Shown piece by piece: positions 8,144 to 16,396 of a stretch of DNA of 48,761 bases. Made by a program: the position numbers and the translations under genes. A model generated the notes under the pieces. It saw nothing but the letters and a program-made list of their open reading frames with translations, searched no databases and was not told the DNA's origin. Numbering within the stretch: position 1 is the stretch's first letter; each line of letters begins with the position of its first letter. The DNA comes from an uncultured Bacteroidia bacterium (GTDB lineage: Bacteria > Bacteroidota > Bacteroidia > Bacteroidales > F082), in the NCBI GenBank assembly GCA_902791165.1, contig CADAVB010000036.1:1-48761 (forward strand), written 5' to 3'.

Positions 8144-10687
8144 TTATTCCACTACCAGTTTCCGCGTCACCACGCTGCCGCCAAGCATCTGCAAGGTGTA
8201 AACTCCGGCAGGCAAATGGCTCACGTCGATGGTGCGCTGGCCTTCGACGGTGAAGAACATCACCATTTGGCCGTACATATTGAGCATCATCACGCTCAAC
8301 GCGCCCTTTTCGTAGTCAGTGCTGATGGTGAATTGGCCCTTGGCCGGATTGGGATAGACTTCAGCCGCAAAAGCCGCTTCGGGCATTTCGGGGTGAAGGC
8401 CAGTCAAAATGTTTTCGTCGTTGCTGTAGGTGATGACCTTGCCTGCCACGCGAAGCACGGGATTGTCGGGGGCGGCACATTCGGTGCAGGTTACGCCATT
8501 GACGCAGTCGGGATGGTTGGGATGGCAGAGGTCGAGATAGGTCGGGTCGAACTGATAGAATAGCTCAGCTTGTCCGGCGGCAAGGTATTCCGAGAGGTCG
8601 AAGTCCCAAACCATTCCGATGCTGCCTGGGCACCATCCGCTGCGCGGGTAAGCCCAAGTGCCGTTTTGCGGCTGGCAACCAGCAGGATTGGGGCTGCAAG
8701 TGCGCCACAGGTGTTGGTCAAATCTATTTTGGCCATTCACCAAAACATGGTGTGTGGCTTCGTAAAATTCGGCGGCATTGCCCGTGTTGTTGGTGTTGTT
8801 GGTGCCACTGCTCCAGTTGTGGCCTGTCGTCGTGATTTTCAACTTGGCGGCTTGCGCGTTCTCGCTGAAAGGATAACTCACTGCGGGCACGGGCTGCTGG
8901 TTGGCGTAATCGCCGAAAGCGTAGGTGCCAAACCAAATCTCATCCACGTCGGCGTAGAGGTATTCGGGCGTGCCTTTGGTGAAACTGAAGGTTAATTTTG
9001 GATTGGAGCCGCTACCGTTCCAAAGCTCCATGTAGTATTCCATCTCCACCAAACCTTGCAACAAGGAGGTGTAGTCGCTCACATCCACGTTGTCATCGCA
9101 TTGCACACCGAAGGGCGTAATGTAGCGGAACAGCTCGACCCATTCGCCACGATAGTTGCGCACTTTCACGCCGCCAATGCGGTCGTAGGTATCGCAGTTG
9201 CCATTGACGCAATTGTATTCGAAATGCGCCATGATTTCCTTGAATACGCCCACATGGGCAGGGAAAATATACTCACCCTTGGCACTGTGTGCCGTCGGGG
9301 AGCAAACAAGGTCGCCGTCCATAGTCACCACGTCCAACTGGTTGTCAATTTGGTCGGTTACCTCAAAAGTGGTGTTGCGGGTCGTTACTTTGCCGCCGCT
9401 TTGCGTCACGCTAACGCTCAAGCCATAGTTGGTGTAGCCCAAAGGAGTGAAGAATCCGTAGTAATAACCATTGTCGGGGTCGTCGGGATAGTCGGTCTTC
9501 AAAGGAATTTCCACACCATCAACACTCGCCGTGATGTCAGTGAACTTGATGACTTCAGGGTGCTCGATGTAGGCCGAAACGACAATCATAACAGGGTGAA
9601 TCTCTTCCAAATAGATCTTCGTTCCCTCATACGGGCGGCGGATTTTCACCTCGGGTTCGTAAGCATCAGGATCGACGACCTCGAAGGTCTTCACCACATC
9701 GGGGGCAGGCAGCCAGTCGGAGTTGCCGGCTTGGGTGGCCTTCAGCTTCACGATGCCCGTTTCGCCCGTCAAGGTCAGAACGTTGCCATTGATTGTGGCC
9801 GGGCCTTCCATCATCTCGAAGCTGACGGGCAGTCCCGACGAGGCCGTAGCTACAAGCATAATCGGGTCATTGAAAGTCAGTTGGTTGGGGATGTCGGCCA
9901 TTTCGATGAGTTGGGCGTTGCCGTCGGGCTGTTGGCGCACGAGGAGGTTGTCGAAGCCGCCCGTGCCGCCTTGTGAGTGGAAGAAAACGCCGTCCCACAC
10001 TTGATAATCCTTCATGTCGCTGCTGCCGGGCGTAAGATTCATGCAAACATTGGTACAGCCTGCCATTTGGATCCAATCGCCAGTGCAACCAGGCTTCACG
10101 AACACCGTCACGGCACCTGCGCCGTTGTAGGCTGTAAAGTCGAACGACATCTTGTAGCGCGACCATCCGCCCTCCTCATAGTCGAAGGCGATGTTGGTGC
10201 CATCGGGCAGGCACACTTTGGAGTGGCCGCTGTCGCCTTGGGCTTTCACGAAGAGGTAAACGCCGCCATCCACGTCGTTCATTCCAGGCAAGATGTTTCC
10301 GTCGCCATCGCCGTCGAAGCCCACGCCAAAGAACGCGCCCCACCAAGTGCGGTTCATGTCGATTTCGAGGTCCATGATGCCGCCGTTCTGGAAGCTGAAG
10401 TTGAAGTTGGGCGAGGCTTTGCGCGTGGCGGTGCGTCCTACACCTGAGCCGCCATAGGGATACCAAATGGCCATACTTTCGTCAGGAGCCATGTCGGAGC
10501 CACAGACATAGGAAACGTCGAAATCTTGCGACGCGGGCGCGGTTTGGTAGTGCGTCATCCAGCCGTCTTGGCCGTTGAGGTTCTTCGTGCCTTCAGTGAG
10601 GCTGTTGAAGTCATAAACATACTCCACTTGTGCCTTACCCCAAAAGGCCGTCAAAAGGAGAAAAAAAAGGGTAAAAGTCTTTTTCAT
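8144..10687 (-). CDS. T9SS-secreted protein with PNGase F-like glycoamidase domain
   Basis: 847 residues from the ATG at 10687, which gives a clean signal peptide (MKKTFTLFFLLLTAFWGKAQ); an upstream in-frame start would spoil it. The N-terminal half is beta-rich with acidic GDGDGN and GNDVDG-like loops. Residues about 465-745 resemble both domains of Elizabethkingia PNGase F: CDTYDR, then GEWVELFRYITPFGV, an ELWNGSG segment, KGTPEYLY, TTGHNW, AAEFYEATHH and RSGWCPGS, in that order. The positions matching PNGase F catalytic D60, E118 and E206 are kept as D, E and E. The last ~80 residues are a type A T9SS sorting domain ending RKLVVE. PNGase F hydrolyses the Asn-GlcNAc bond of N-glycans; that activity here is inferred. 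Confidence 0.82.
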   Translation of the reverse strand: MKKTFTLFFLLLTAFWGKAQVEYVYDFNSLTEGTKNLNGQDGWMTHYQTAPASQDFDVSYVCGSDMAPDESMAIWYPYGGSGVGRTATRKASPNFNFSFQNGGIMDLEIDMNRTWWGAFFGVGFDGDGDGNILPGMNDVDGGVYLFVKAQGDSGHSKVCLPDGTNIAFDYEEGGWSRYKMSFDFTAYNGAGAVTVFVKPGCTGDWIQMAGCTNVCMNLTPGSSDMKDYQVWDGVFFHSQGGTGGFDNLLVRQQPDGNAQLIEMADIPNQLTFNDPIMLVATASSGLPVSFEMMEGPATINGNVLTLTGETGIVKLKATQAGNSDWLPAPDVVKTFEVVDPDAYEPEVKIRRPYEGTKIYLEEIHPVMIVVSAYIEHPEVIKFTDITASVDGVEIPLKTDYPDDPDNGYYYGFFTPLGYTNYGLSVSVTQSGGKVTTRNTTFEVTDQIDNQLDVVTMDGDLVCSPTAHSAKGEYIFPAHVGVFKEIMAHFEYNCVNGNCDTYDRIGGVKVRNYRGEWVELFRYITPFGVQCDDNVDVSDYTSLLQGLVEMEYYMELWNGSGSNPKLTFSFTKGTPEYLYADVDEIWFGTYAFGDYANQQPVPAVSYPFSENAQAAKLKITTTGHNWSSGTNNTNNTGNAAEFYEATHHVLVNGQNRFDQHLWRTCSPNPAGCQPQNGTWAYPRSGWCPGSIGMVWDFDLSEYLAAGQAELFYQFDPTYLDLCHPNHPDCVNGVTCTECAAPDNPVLRVAGKVITYSNDENILTGLHPEMPEAAFAAEVYPNPAKGQFTISTDYEKGALSVMMLNMYGQMVMFFTVEGQRTIDVSHLPAGVYTLQMLGGSVVTRKLVVE

Positions 10688-10713
10688 GGTTGTAATATTT
10701 TGAATTGATGGGA

Positions 10714-10721
10714 CAAAAGTA
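10714..10721 (-). promoter_or_regulatory. -7 element for the PNGase F-like gene
   Basis: Read on the minus strand this is TACTTTTG, a TAnnTTTG match 27 bases before the chosen ATG at 10687. It supports that start over the longer reading frame, whose start would lie upstream of the promoter. No good -33 element is evident. Confidence 0.5.
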
Positions 10722-10763
10722 AGAATAATTGCGAAAAAAAACACCCGACACCAAAAAAATCCC

Positions 10764-10771
10764 TAATTTTG
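10764..10771 (+). promoter_or_regulatory. -7 element for the divergent lipoprotein gene
   Basis: TAATTTTG lies 23 bases before the lipoprotein ATG at 10795. With the minus-strand element at 10714-10721 it forms a compact divergent promoter region. Confidence 0.5.
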
Positions 10772-10794
10772 CGCTTTCTTATACCTATTTCTAT

Positions 10795-11820
10795 ATGAGA
10801 AAACTGTATCAAAAAACTGCTCTTTTGTTGTTTGCTGTAGGCCTCTTAGGCTCATGCAGTACCAAAGTGGAACTCTACTCGGACTACAAGGATGTCCCGA
10901 TTGTGTATGGCTTGATTAATGTCATGCAAGACACCAATTACGTGAAGATTTTTAGGGCTTTTTCGGGAAGCAATGACCAACCCATCAACGCCCATGAGGT
11001 GGCGCTCATTGCCGATTCGAGCAATTATCCGGGCAAACTCGACGCCCGCATTGTGGAATACAAAAACACATACGGCCTCCAATACAACCCTACGGGCCGA
11101 GAAATCATACTCGACACCATCACCATCCACAACAAGCTGGAAGGTGATTTTTATGCCCCAGACCAAAAGGTGTATTACACCACGGAGCGGTTCAACACGA
11201 ACAATGCAAGCCAGAATGTGAAATACAAATACAAGCTGGTCATTCGCAAGGAGGCTGACACTGTTACCTCCGAAACGGGCATTGTGGGCGGTTCCGATTT
11301 CAGAATTATCACTTCGTCCGTCACCTTTGCCCCAAATGCACACAACAAAACGGGTAGAATTATGTTCAAACCCGCCGAAAACGCCGCCGTTTACGAGGTG
11401 CGCATAGAGTTCAATTATAAGGAAAAACGCCCGAATGCCGACACGGTTTACAAAAAAGTTGGCTGGTCGTTTGGCACGATGATGACCAACGAATTGGGTT
11501 CTGAAGGCAATCTTTATTCTGTCACCTACAAGCAAGACGCCCTCTTTAATGCCTTGGCCTCGGCCATAGGAAACGACACCCTTTATGTTGAACGCTTCAT
11601 CGGCGACACCCGCGTGTATGTTTCAGCAGGCGGATTGGAACTCTACAATTACATCCAAGTGAACTCGCCTTCCGAAAGCCTGTCACAGTCCATCCCCGAC
11701 TACACCAATATCAACGGAGGCTTCGGCGTGTTTTCGTCGCGCATCAATATTGATTCGAGAGTTTCTCTTTCTAATTACACCATCCAACAACTACTTAACT
11801 GGGGCTTTAGACAACGTTGA
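10795..11820 (+). CDS. Lipoprotein of unknown function, divergent from PNGase F-like gene
   Basis: 341 residues from the ATG at 10795. This start gives a lipoprotein signal with lipobox LLGSC (C21), whereas the longer in-frame start would put 22 odd residues in front and lies upstream of the -7 element. The mature part is beta-rich and starts with a segment of the form YGLINVMQDTNYVKIFRAF. I associate similar segments with a family of Bacteroidota surface lipoproteins whose function I do not know (possibly related to DUF4249-type proteins). There is no catalytic motif that I recognise. The shared upstream region with a secreted glycoamidase-like gene suggests, without proof, that both act at the cell surface. 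Confidence 0.75.
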   Translation: MRKLYQKTALLLFAVGLLGSCSTKVELYSDYKDVPIVYGLINVMQDTNYVKIFRAFSGSNDQPINAHEVALIADSSNYPGKLDARIVEYKNTYGLQYNPTGREIILDTITIHNKLEGDFYAPDQKVYYTTERFNTNNASQNVKYKYKLVIRKEADTVTSETGIVGGSDFRIITSSVTFAPNAHNKTGRIMFKPAENAAVYEVRIEFNYKEKRPNADTVYKKVGWSFGTMMTNELGSEGNLYSVTYKQDALFNALASAIGNDTLYVERFIGDTRVYVSAGGLELYNYIQVNSPSESLSQSIPDYTNINGGFGVFSSRINIDSRVSLSNYTIQQLLNWGFRQR

Positions 11821-11823
11821 GCC

Positions 11824-11831
11824 TAATTTTG
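11824..11831 (+). promoter_or_regulatory. -7 element for mutA
   Basis: TAATTTTG starts 4 bases after the lipoprotein stop and 47 bases before the mutA ATG. It would make mutA-mutB a separate transcription unit. Confidence 0.45.
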
Positions 11832-11870
11832 ACATTGAAAAACAACATTTAGAATATCAATTATAAAATC

Positions 11871-13592
11871 ATGGAAGACAACAAAAAACTCTTTGAGGAA
11901 TTTCCACCCGTGACGACCCAGGAATGGGAAGCCGTCATCGAGAAAGACCTCAAAGGCGCCGACTACAACAAGAAGTTGGTATGGAAAACCGCCGAAGGCT
12001 TCCAAGTGAGGCCCTACTATCGCGCTGAAAACCTTGCCGACATCCCGTGGACGGGCATGGCTCCCGACCAGTTTCCGTATGTCCGTGGCAACAAAGCCGA
12101 AGGCAATGAATGGCTTGTCCGTCAAGACATCGCTGTGAAAGACGTGAATGAGGCCAACAAGATTGCGCTCAATGCCATCAGTCGTGGCGCCAACAGCATC
12201 GGCTTCAAGTTGGAGTACGACAAGGCCTACGATGCCATCGCCATCTCGACGCTGCTCAATGGCATCGACCAGAAAGCGGTGGAAATCAACTTCTACAACA
12301 ACAAGTATCACTTGCCTTTGCTTGAGATGCTGTCGAAGATTCCGGGCGTGAAAGGCTCGCTCAACTGCGACCCGCTGACGCGCTACATCCGTCGCGGTGT
12401 GTGGTACATCAACGAAGGTGCAGATACGGAATTGGCCTACATCATGGTGAAGGCCGAAATGCCTGGTTTTGACACTATCGGCGTCAATGGCCACGTGTTC
12501 ACCAACGCAGGTGCTACCATCGTTCAAGAAATGGCCTTCGCCCTTGCTGTGGGTGCCGAGTATCTCGACAAACTCACCGAGAAAGGCCTAACCATCGATG
12601 AAATCGCGCCCAAGATGCGCTTCAACCTCGCTGTGGGTCAGAACTACTTCATGGAATTGGCCAAGATGCGCGCCTATCGTCTCTTGTGGGCCAACATCGT
12701 GAAGGCTTACGGCGGCAAGGAAGAGAACGCCAAGATGCACATTCATGCCACCAACGCCGAACTCGGCATGAGCCTCTACGATGCGTATGTGAACATGCTG
12801 CGCACAACGACTGGCACGATGTCAGCCGTCCTTGGTGGTGTCGATTCATTCACCGTCATGCCCTTCGATGCGCCGTTTGAGTTGCCCACCGACTTCGCCG
12901 ACCGCATCGCCCGCAACCAGCAGCTCCTCCTCAAGGAAGAGTCGCACTTCGACAAGGTGGCCGACCCCGCCGCAGGTTCCTACTACATCGAGAACCTCAC
13001 CGAGAGCCTCGCTACTGCCGCTTGGGACTTGTTCAACAAGATCCAAGACGAAGGCGGCTATCTCGAAGCCGTCCGCAAGGGCATGATCCAAGGCCTCATC
13101 AAGGATAGCGCCGCCAAGAAGTTCAGCAACGTGGCCACCCGCCGCGAAACCATCCTCGGCACCAACCAGTTCCCGAACTTCACCGAAAGCCTGAAATTCA
13201 CGCCTGAGGCTTGGGTGATGGAAGCCGACAACCGCCGCGACGAGAAGGCCGAAATCGAGACCATCGTCACCTTCCGCGCTGCGCAACAGTTTGAGCAACT
13301 GCGCTATGCCACCGATGTTTATGCACAGAATAACAAGCGTCCAGTCGCTTGGATGTTCACTTACGGCAACCTCGCCATGCGCAAGGCCCGCGCCAACTTC
13401 GCCTCCAACTTCTTCGCCTGCGCCGGCTTCCAAGTCGTCGATAACCCTGGCTTCAAGACCTTGGACGAAGGCATCGCTGCCGCCCGCAATGAGAAACCCG
13501 AAATCGTGGTCATCTGCTCCTCCGAGACACCATCGTGGTGCTGGCCGGCAACCCCGAAGGCACCGCCGACATCCTCAAAGAGGCTGGACTGA
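11871..13592 (+). CDS. mutA: Methylmalonyl-CoA mutase small subunit, C-terminus frameshifted
   Basis: 573 residues as read. The first ~552 residues match the small (beta) subunit of methylmalonyl-CoA mutase: a TIM-barrel region with motifs such as RPYYRAENL, AKMRAYRLLWANIVKAYGG and FDKVADPAAGSYYIE. The enzyme interconverts succinyl-CoA and methylmalonyl-CoA with coenzyme B12, in succinate-to-propionate fermentation. After VVICSSE (about base 13524) the frame ends in an unrelated tail (PSWCWPATPK). The expected C-terminus continues in another frame at 13526-13669. Summing both parts gives about 599 residues, roughly 20 short of typical small subunits, so a small deletion that is not a multiple of three is likely, real or from assembly. 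mutB follows after a hairpin repeat. Confidence 0.9.
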   Translation: MEDNKKLFEEFPPVTTQEWEAVIEKDLKGADYNKKLVWKTAEGFQVRPYYRAENLADIPWTGMAPDQFPYVRGNKAEGNEWLVRQDIAVKDVNEANKIALNAISRGANSIGFKLEYDKAYDAIAISTLLNGIDQKAVEINFYNNKYHLPLLEMLSKIPGVKGSLNCDPLTRYIRRGVWYINEGADTELAYIMVKAEMPGFDTIGVNGHVFTNAGATIVQEMAFALAVGAEYLDKLTEKGLTIDEIAPKMRFNLAVGQNYFMELAKMRAYRLLWANIVKAYGGKEENAKMHIHATNAELGMSLYDAYVNMLRTTTGTMSAVLGGVDSFTVMPFDAPFELPTDFADRIARNQQLLLKEESHFDKVADPAAGSYYIENLTESLATAAWDLFNKIQDEGGYLEAVRKGMIQGLIKDSAAKKFSNVATRRETILGTNQFPNFTESLKFTPEAWVMEADNRRDEKAEIETIVTFRAAQQFEQLRYATDVYAQNNKRPVAWMFTYGNLAMRKARANFASNFFACAGFQVVDNPGFKTLDEGIAAARNEKPEIVVICSSETPSWCWPATPKAPPTSSKRLD

Positions 13593-13669
13593 AGTATTTC
13601 ATCCATGTGAAGAGCAATGTGTTGGAAACCTTACAAGACTTCCAAAAACAATTAGGTATAACAAAATAA
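13526..13669 (+). pseudogene. mutA: Out-of-frame 3' end of mutA
   Basis: Reading from 13526 in a different frame from mutA gives DTIVVLAGNPEGTADILKEA and then FIHVKSNVLETLQDFQKQLG before a TAA at 13667-13669. This is the family-typical end of the small subunit, in its B12-domain-like fold. There is no start codon, so it is the displaced tail of mutA and not a separate gene. Confidence 0.8.
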
Positions 13670-13762
13670 ATGCGGAATTATGAATGCTGAATTCGGAATA
13701 TCGCGATGCGATGCTGGGCTTTGCCTCCATTCCGCATTCCGCATTCCACATTCCGAATTAAA
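13670..13762. repeat. Stem-loop repeat (GAAT-rich arms, GGGCTTTGCC loop) between mutA and mutB
   Basis: Two arms of about 30 bases, built from short units such as GGAAT, TGAATGC and GCATTCC, are imperfect inverted repeats of each other. The loop contains GGGCTTTGCC (13716-13725). A second copy with the same loop core and arm composition is at 45659-45752 between mreC and mreB. The element begins immediately at the true mutA stop, and the mutB ATG follows 17 bases after it. Confidence 0.75.
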
Positions 13763-13779
13763 CAAGAAAGGATAAAACG

Positions 13780-15921
13780 ATGAAACCAAATTATAAAAAC
13801 ATCAACATCAACGCTATACCTAAGCACAGCGGCCTCATCCTGCCGAATGGCGAGCCTTGGGAAACCGCCGAACACATCATGGTGAAGCCTGCCTACACCG
13901 AGAAAGACCTCGAAGGCATGGAGCACCTCAACTATGCCGCTGGCATCGCGCCCTTCCTCCGTGGACCTTACTCCACCATGTACGTGATGCGTCCTTGGAC
14001 CATCCGTCAGTACGCCGGTTTCTCCACCGCCGAGGAATCCAATGCCTTCTACCGCCGTAACATCGCGGCTGGTCAGAAGGGTCTGTCCGTGGCCTTCGAC
14101 TTGGCCACCCACCGTGGCTACGACGCCGACCACGAGCGCGTCATGGGCGACGTGGGTAAGGCTGGCGTGAGCATCTGCTCCGTCGAGGACATGAAAGTAC
14201 TGTTCGACCAGATTCCGCTGAACAAAATGTCCGTTTCCATGACCATGAACGGCGCCGTGTTGCCGATTCTGGCCTTCTACATCGTCGCTGCCTTGGAGCA
14301 GGGTGCCAAGTACGAAGAACTGCAAGGCACCATCCAAAACGACATCCTGAAGGAGTTCATGGTGCGTAACACCTATATCTATCCGCCTGAGTTCTCGATG
14401 CGCATCATCGCCGACATCTTCGAGTTCACCTCGCAGAACATGCCGAAGTTCAACAGCATCTCCATCTCGGGCTACCACATGCAGGAAGCCGGCGCCACCT
14501 CCGACATTGAGATGGCCTACACCTTGGCCGACGGTTGGGATTACCTCCGCACTGGCGTGAAGGCTGGCTTGGACATCGACGCTTTTGCGCCACGTCTGTC
14601 CTTCTTCTGGTGCTCGGGCATGAACCATTTCATGGAGATTGCCAAGATGCGCGCCGCCCGTATGATCTGGGCCAAGATCGTGAAGACCTTCAACCCGAAG
14701 AGCACCAAGTCGTTGGCCCTGCGTACGCACACGCAGACCTCTGGTTGGTCGCTCACCGAGCAAGACCCGTTCAACAACGTGGCTCGCACTTGCATCGAGG
14801 CTATGGGAGCCGCCTTGGGTCACACCCAATCGTTGCACACCAACGCCTTGGACGAGGCCATCGCCTTGCCCACCGACTTCAGCGCACGTATCGCCCGTAA
14901 CACCCAGATCTACATCCAGGAAGAGACCAACGTCTGCCGCGTGGTTGACCCGTGGGCTGGCTCCTATTATGTGGAGAGCCTCACTCGCGACCTCTACAAG
15001 CGCGCTTGGGGTCACATTCAAGAGGTGGAAGCCATGGGTGGCATGGCCAAGGCCATCGAAACGGGTCTGCCGAAGATGCGTATCGAAGAGGCCGCAGCCC
15101 GCAAGCAGGCCAAGATTGACTCGGGCCGCGAGACCATCGTCGGTATCAACAAGTACCGCCTCGACCACGAAGACCCCATTGAGACCTTGGAAGTCGATAA
15201 CACCGCCGTGCGCGAGTCGCAAATCAAGCGTTTGAAGGAACTCCGCGCCAACCGCAACGAAGCCGACGTGCAGCGTTGCCTCGAAGCCATCACCAAGTGC
15301 GCCGAAACGGGCGAGGGCAACCTGCTTGCCTTGGCCGTTGAAGCCGCCAAGTGCCGTGCTTCGCTGGGTGAGATTTCGATGGCCTGCGAGAAAGTCGCGG
15401 GTCGTTACAAAGCAGTAATCCGTTCAATTTCAGGAGTGTATTCTATGGAAACGAAAAACGATGCAAGATTTGAAGAGGCAGTGGCCAAGGCCGACGAATT
15501 TGCCAAGTTGGAAGGCCGCCGTCCGCGTATCATGGTCGCCAAGATGGGTCAGGACGGTCACGACCGTGGCGCCAAGGTAGTGGCCACCGGTTATGCCGAC
15601 ATTGGTTTCGACGTGGATATGGGACCGCTGTTCCAAACGCCCGCCGAGGCTGCCAAGCAGGCCGTGGAGAACGACGTTCACATCATGGGCGTGAGTTCGT
15701 TGGCTGCAGGTCACAAGACCCTTGTGCCGCAGGTCATCGAGGAGTTGGAGAAGCTCGGTCGCCCCGACATCATGGTCACCGTGGGTGGCGTGATTCCCGC
15801 GCAGGACTACCAGTTCCTCTACGATGCCGGTGCCGTGGCCATCTTTGGTCCTGGTACGGTCGTCAGCGACTCGGCCATCAAGATGCTGGACTTGCTGCTG
15901 GAGGCACGCAAACAGGCGTAA
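13780..15921 (+). CDS. mutB: Methylmalonyl-CoA mutase large subunit
   Basis: 713 residues, full length. The catalytic TIM barrel occupies roughly residues 1-560. The C-terminal cobalamin-binding domain carries the base-off/His-on signature: DGHDRG at about residue 592-597 (the His is the lower Co ligand), SSLAAGH near 638 and GGVIPAQDY near 669. It forms the catalytic chain of the MutAB heterodimer that interconverts (R)-methylmalonyl-CoA and succinyl-CoA. In this subunit nothing is missing, in contrast to mutA. mutA and mutB usually touch or overlap; here they are 110 bases apart because of the hairpin repeat. A strong terminator follows. Confidence 0.98.
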   Translation: MKPNYKNININAIPKHSGLILPNGEPWETAEHIMVKPAYTEKDLEGMEHLNYAAGIAPFLRGPYSTMYVMRPWTIRQYAGFSTAEESNAFYRRNIAAGQKGLSVAFDLATHRGYDADHERVMGDVGKAGVSICSVEDMKVLFDQIPLNKMSVSMTMNGAVLPILAFYIVAALEQGAKYEELQGTIQNDILKEFMVRNTYIYPPEFSMRIIADIFEFTSQNMPKFNSISISGYHMQEAGATSDIEMAYTLADGWDYLRTGVKAGLDIDAFAPRLSFFWCSGMNHFMEIAKMRAARMIWAKIVKTFNPKSTKSLALRTHTQTSGWSLTEQDPFNNVARTCIEAMGAALGHTQSLHTNALDEAIALPTDFSARIARNTQIYIQEETNVCRVVDPWAGSYYVESLTRDLYKRAWGHIQEVEAMGGMAKAIETGLPKMRIEEAAARKQAKIDSGRETIVGINKYRLDHEDPIETLEVDNTAVRESQIKRLKELRANRNEADVQRCLEAITKCAETGEGNLLALAVEAAKCRASLGEISMACEKVAGRYKAVIRSISGVYSMETKNDARFEEAVAKADEFAKLEGRRPRIMVAKMGQDGHDRGAKVVATGYADIGFDVDMGPLFQTPAEAAKQAVENDVHIMGVSSLAAGHKTLVPQVIEELEKLGRPDIMVTVGGVIPAQDYQFLYDAGAVAIFGPGTVVSDSAIKMLDLLLEARKQA

Positions 15922-15940
15922 AAACGACTTTATTTCAATT

Positions 15941-15970
15941 GAAAAATCCCGTCGTTTGGCGGGATTTTTC
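15941..15970 (+). terminator. Rho-independent terminator after mutB
   Basis: A perfect 11-bp stem (GAAAAATCCCG at 15941-15951 paired with CGGGATTTTTC at 15960-15970) with an 8-base loop, starting 19 bases after the mutB stop. The A-run before and T-run after the GC core make it work in either direction. Confidence 0.85.
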
Positions 15971-16035
15971 ATTCATAATCCGAATCCGTGAAACAACGAT
16001 TTCGTCAAAAAAGGTGGCGATTAAAAAAAAAGTCG

Positions 16036-16043
16036 TATCTTTG
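16036..16043 (+). promoter_or_regulatory. -7 element for the acpP operon
   Basis: TATCTTTG, followed by CC, a strong TAnnTTTG match 83 bases before the acpP ATG. The 205-base gap before acpP holds the mutB terminator, this promoter and an A-rich leader. Confidence 0.55.
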
Positions 16044-16126
16044 CCGCCGAATTGCGTTGTTTTCAACGCGGTCAAAAAAAAGAAAACGAGTAAAACAAAG
16101 TTTGTTAAACACAAAATTGAGAAACT

Positions 16127-16369
16127 ATGCAAGAAATTCTGAATGAAATCGTTCCGATTATTGCCGAAAAGCTCGGCGTTGATCCGGCTGAAGTAACCAT
16201 GGAAGCCAGTTTCACCAACGACCTTGGTGCCGATTCTCTCGACACTGTCGAACTGATGATGGAGTTTGAAAAGAGATTCAATCTCTCCATTCCGGACGAC
16301 CAACAAGAAAACATTACCTCTGTTGGCGATGTTGTGAAGCTCATTGAACAAATGCGTGCTGCCAACTAA
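16127..16369 (+). CDS. acpP: Acyl carrier protein
   Basis: 80 residues, acidic and helical, the usual length. The phosphopantetheine attachment serine is in the conserved [10 protein letters not shown] motif near residue 38. ACP carries growing acyl chains in type II fatty acid synthesis in the cytoplasm. It is the first gene of an acpP-fabF-rnc cluster common in bacteria, with fabF 27 bases downstream. Confidence 0.98.
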   Translation: MQEILNEIVPIIAEKLGVDPAEVTMEASFTNDLGADSLDTVELMMEFEKRFNLSIPDDQQENITSVGDVVKLIEQMRAAN

Positions 16370-16396
16370 TCACACTTTAAAGGTATAACAACCACA

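Noticed and set aside
10734-10748. AAAAAAAACACCCGA upstream of one T9SS gene, repeated exactly at 38854-38868 upstream of the other
   Set aside because: More than half of the match is a poly-A run, and the two copies lie in different positions relative to their genes, so coincidence is likely.
13678-15222. 514-residue open frame antisense to mutB
   Set aside because: It mirrors the codon structure of the GC-rich, strongly biased mutB gene; its product has no recognisable fold and mutB is certain.
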